From Arthrobacter tumbae (GTDB lineage Bacteria; Actinomycetota; Actinomycetes; Actinomycetales; Micrococcaceae), in NCBI RefSeq assembly GCF_016907495.1, contig NZ_JAFBCC010000001.1:3410001-3474000 (forward strand): a DNA stretch of 64,000 nt, read 5' to 3'. Each line of letters begins with the position of its first letter. The stretch's first letter is position 1. The notes below the pieces were generated by a model. That model was given only the letters and a program-made list of their open reading frames with translations, did no database searches and was not told where the DNA came from. This document shows, piece by piece, positions 62,359 through 64,000 of this stretch. A program made the translations under genes and the position numbers.

Positions 62359-62382
62359 TTTCGGGGGTTTTGAGCCCCGAAA
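62359..62382. other. Hairpin between kynU and tRNA-Leu
   Basis: TTTCGGGG and CCCCGAAA pair perfectly around GTTTTGAG. It follows a TAGAGT (62341-62346) that may be the tRNA -10, so it would lie in the tRNA 5' leader; alternatively it ends kynU transcription. Confidence 0.45.
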
Positions 62383-62391
62383 TCACCACCT

Positions 62392-62475
62392 GCGCGGGTG
62401 GCGGAATGGCAGACGCGCTAGCTTGAGGTGCTAGTCCTCTTATTGAGGGTGGGGGTTCAAGTCCCCCTCCGCGCA
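62392..62475 (+). tRNA. tRNA-Leu (anticodon GAG)
   Basis: The 84-base sequence folds as a class II tRNA: acceptor GCGCGGG with TCCGCGC, anticodon stem CTAGC/GCTAG with loop TTGAGGT (anticodon GAG, reading CUC and CUU), a long variable arm, and T arm GGGGG-TTCAAGT-CCCCC. The discriminator is A at 62475; the CCA end is not encoded. An integrase remnant follows 120 bases downstream, so the 3' end was probably once an attachment site. Confidence 0.95.
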
Positions 62476-62479
62476 CAAG

Positions 62480-62507
62480 AAAAACCCCGGTTTTCCGGGG
62501 TTTTTTT
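62480..62507 (+). terminator. Intrinsic terminator of tRNA-Leu
   Basis: AAAAACCCCGG pairs with CCGGGGTTTTT around TTTT and ends in seven Ts, a textbook rho-independent terminator starting five bases after the tRNA. Confidence 0.92.
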
Positions 62508-62594
62508 GTGCCCGCGACCACGCGGAGTGCGTTCTCGACCACCCGAACCCGGAAATGCGACATCTGCGGGTCGGAAGCTCGCATAGTCACTTTT

Positions 62595-62988
62595 ATGGCG
62601 AGGGTAGAAAAGAGACATCGCAAAACGGTAGAACTGCGTTCATCCGGTGGACGGACAAGCAGACCAGGGAGCGGAGATCGCACAGGTTCGACAACGAGCA
62701 CGATGCGCGACGTATGTTTCTGGTACTCGAGGCCCATGCGCACGACACACGGAACGAGCATTGGAGAACGTGCTTAAGCACTACCAGGCCGTGTACACAG
62801 TGTCCGATATGCTCAAGGACCATATCGGGTTGCTGACCAACGCAAACGGCTACACCGTTCACAAGTACGGCGCTATGCGGGGTAACCACATTGACGCAAC
62901 TCTTGGTCGCGCTAACGCCGAGGAAGCAAGCCTCGCCGTTCACTCTTGCGAAAGGAGCAGCCGCCTGTACGAGGGCGAGAGCTCCTGA
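62595..62988 (+). pseudogene. Tyrosine integrase remnant, two frameshifts and lost catalytic domain
   Basis: Joined across three frames the sequence reads as a phage/ICE integrase N-terminus. It starts MARVEKRHRK (frame of 62595), continues NGRTAFIRWTDKQTRERR then SHRFDNEHDARRMF (frame of 62555) and then VLKHYQAVYTVSDMLKDHIG and YTVHKYG (frame of 62647). The breaks fit single-base losses, one in the A-run at about 62624-62627 and one near 62770. The arm-binding and core-binding segments are recognisable; the catalytic R..H-x-x-R..Y part is missing after about 62920. Base composition is lower in GC than the core genes. Confidence 0.7.
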
Positions 62989-63298
62989 GCTCAAATCAGA
63001 ATGGCGGTTGATGGACCTCTAATTGACCGTCTCTAAGACATATTCTGTTGGCCTCGGACCGGTTGCGTAATTCAGGTCGATATCGACCGACTGCAGCTTG
63101 CTTAGGCCTCGGGAACATCCAATGCCGGTGCCAAAGAAGCACGCCCGACCTCAACACATAACGGTTCGCTTACGTGACCATTCTGTGCTGTTGACAAGGC
63201 AAATTAGCCGGTAGCGTCCGCAGTGGGGGATGCAGCAGTGCAAGGTTTGCCAGGCGAGTCTCCGCCACCATTTATCCACTCTTCACGAAAGTACGCCT
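62989..63298. other. Low-GC stretch without a gene
   Basis: These 310 bases are near 50% G+C by hand count of one line, well below the neighbouring genes. No credible gene is seen. They contain a perfect 14-base palindrome, GGTCGATATCGACC, at 63075-63088 and a TTGACA (63191-63196) with TAGCGT (63212-63217), 15 bases apart, a possible promoter for the lipoprotein. It is probably debris of the element marked by the integrase remnant. Confidence 0.5.
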
Positions 63299-64000
63299 TT
63301 GTCCAAGCTGCCATCCATCATCACTCTCGCCGTTGCCGCCGCTCTTCTTGCTGGCTGCTCCACGACCGCAGAGGAGCCCGACGCCCGTCCTGCCGCAACA
63401 TCCGAATCGGCTTCGCCTTCGACCTCTCCCACCGAAGAGGAAACTGAGACGCCGCCGGCTGAGGAGACCGCATCCGAGGAGCCCGTCGAGCCGAGCCCAG
63501 AACCGACTCCTGAGCCCTCGCCGGAAGAACCACCCGCAGAGCCGGTCGTGGAGGTTCCCGAGGAAACGGCACCGAACCTTGAGCCACTGCCGACCGGGCC
63601 GAACGACCCGTTCGTCCCACCGCCGCACGGTGAGCCGAATCCGATGACGCCACCGATTGTCATCGCCGACGGGACCACACCGCACGTCGACCCTGCCTAC
63701 TTCGACTGGGTGAAGGTCACTCCGGTCCCGGGCGGCGCGGCGACGGCCCCGACGGCGACGATCCAGCAGGGCCAGACGCTGGCCGTCATCGGGGACGGGT
63801 ATGCCCCGGGCCAACGCATCTATGTCGGGCTCGGCTGGCCCAACACCGACTCCAACTACATCGTGGAGCCGGCCACTGCGGTCGCCGACCAGAACGGGTA
63901 CTTCATCTACCCTGTCCTCATCGGCACCAATGTGCCACCGCGCGACTATGTCGTCATGACTGTTCCACTGGACGTCGGCTTCGAGGCGAGGGAAGCCGGC
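63299..64000 (+). CDS. Lipoprotein with Pro/Glu-rich stalk (5' part)
   Basis: A frame from TTG at 63299 stays open for 234 codons to the window edge. It begins MSKLPSIITLAVAAALLAGC, a signal peptide with lipobox LAGC (Cys20), so the product is anchored to the outer face of the membrane. Residues 21-115 are almost only Pro, Glu, Thr, Ser and Ala, a wall-spanning stalk. After it comes a beta-rich domain (VIGDGYAPGQRIYVGLG, then VADQNGYFIYPVLIG and PPRDYVVM) of the Ig-like type often repeated in actinobacterial surface proteins. Function unknown; the 3' end is outside the window. Confidence 0.75.
   Translation, partial: MSKLPSIITLAVAAALLAGCSTTAEEPDARPAATSESASPSTSPTEEETETPPAEETASEEPVEPSPEPTPEPSPEEPPAEPVVEVPEETAPNLEPLPTGPNDPFVPPPHGEPNPMTPPIVIADGTTPHVDPAYFDWVKVTPVPGGAATAPTATIQQGQTLAVIGDGYAPGQRIYVGLGWPNTDSNYIVEPATAVADQNGYFIYPVLIGTNVPPRDYVVMTVPLDVGFEAREAG

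Noticed and set aside
63272..63814. Minus-strand frames opposite the lipoprotein
   Set aside because: They are Arg/Gly/Ser-rich mirrors of the Pro/Glu stalk; the plus-strand frame has a signal peptide and lipobox.

Overview
This 64-kb window reads as chromosomal DNA of a high-GC actinobacterium, most likely a member of the Micrococcaceae close to Arthrobacter. The reasons are the uvrC-rapZ-yvcK-whiA block, rbpA, opcA beside zwf, the sufR-B-D-C operon, a trypsin-like secreted protease, many GTG starts, four-base start/stop overlaps and leaderless promoters. It is almost all core genome; only the last 1.5 kb looks accessory.

Layout: (1) 1-6.0 kb: end of a HAD phosphatase, PlsC-like acyltransferase, uvrC, rapZ, yvcK, whiA. 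(2) 6.1-10.8 kb: sodA, then gap-pgk-tpiA-secG, then rbpA. (3) 10.8-19.1 kb, minus strand: tkt-tal-pgi-zwf-opcA-pgl, a complete pentose-phosphate operon ended by a terminator lying inside the convergent rbpA gene. (4) 19.1-24.0 kb: heme O and heme A synthases (ctaB, ctaA) around a DapA-like aldolase and an ABC exporter. (5) 24.1-29.4 kb: SUF Fe-S cluster operon with its SufR regulator but without sufS/sufU. (6) 29.5-34.9 kb: macrodomain protein, then an acyl-CoA ligase/thiolase pair facing the biotin ECF transporter bioY-bioM-bioN. (7) 34.9-44.7 kb: ABC-F protein, SURF1 operon, fabG plus a second SDR with an enoyl-reductase-like active site, serB, ABC ATPase, TSUP permease, TrmH methyltransferase, L31 type B with a structured leader, and a lipoate ligase with permuted domains. 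(8) 44.7-53.3 kb: pepN, the three-gene ATP-grasp/alpha-E/transglutaminase cassette, and divergent glgC/glgA. (9) 53.3-59.9 kb: a fatty-acid beta-oxidation island (tetR-acyl-CoA oxidase facing thiolase-FabG-MaoC) with a striking symmetric operator between the two arms. (10) 60-62.3 kb: secreted serine protease and kynureninase. (11) 62.4-64 kb: tRNA-Leu(GAG), its terminator, a frameshifted tyrosine-integrase remnant and a lipoprotein that runs off the end.

Functionally the window combines central carbon flow (lower glycolysis, pentose phosphate, glycogen), cofactor supply (heme, Fe-S, biotin, lipoate) and lipid metabolism. The observations most worth following are the ligase/thiolase pair next to biotin uptake (the thiolase has lost its second catalytic Cys), the Tyr-x6-Lys SDR downstream of fabG, the TetR double operator, the ATP-grasp cassette beside glycogen genes, the apparent ATT start of sufR, and the decayed integrase at tRNA-Leu.
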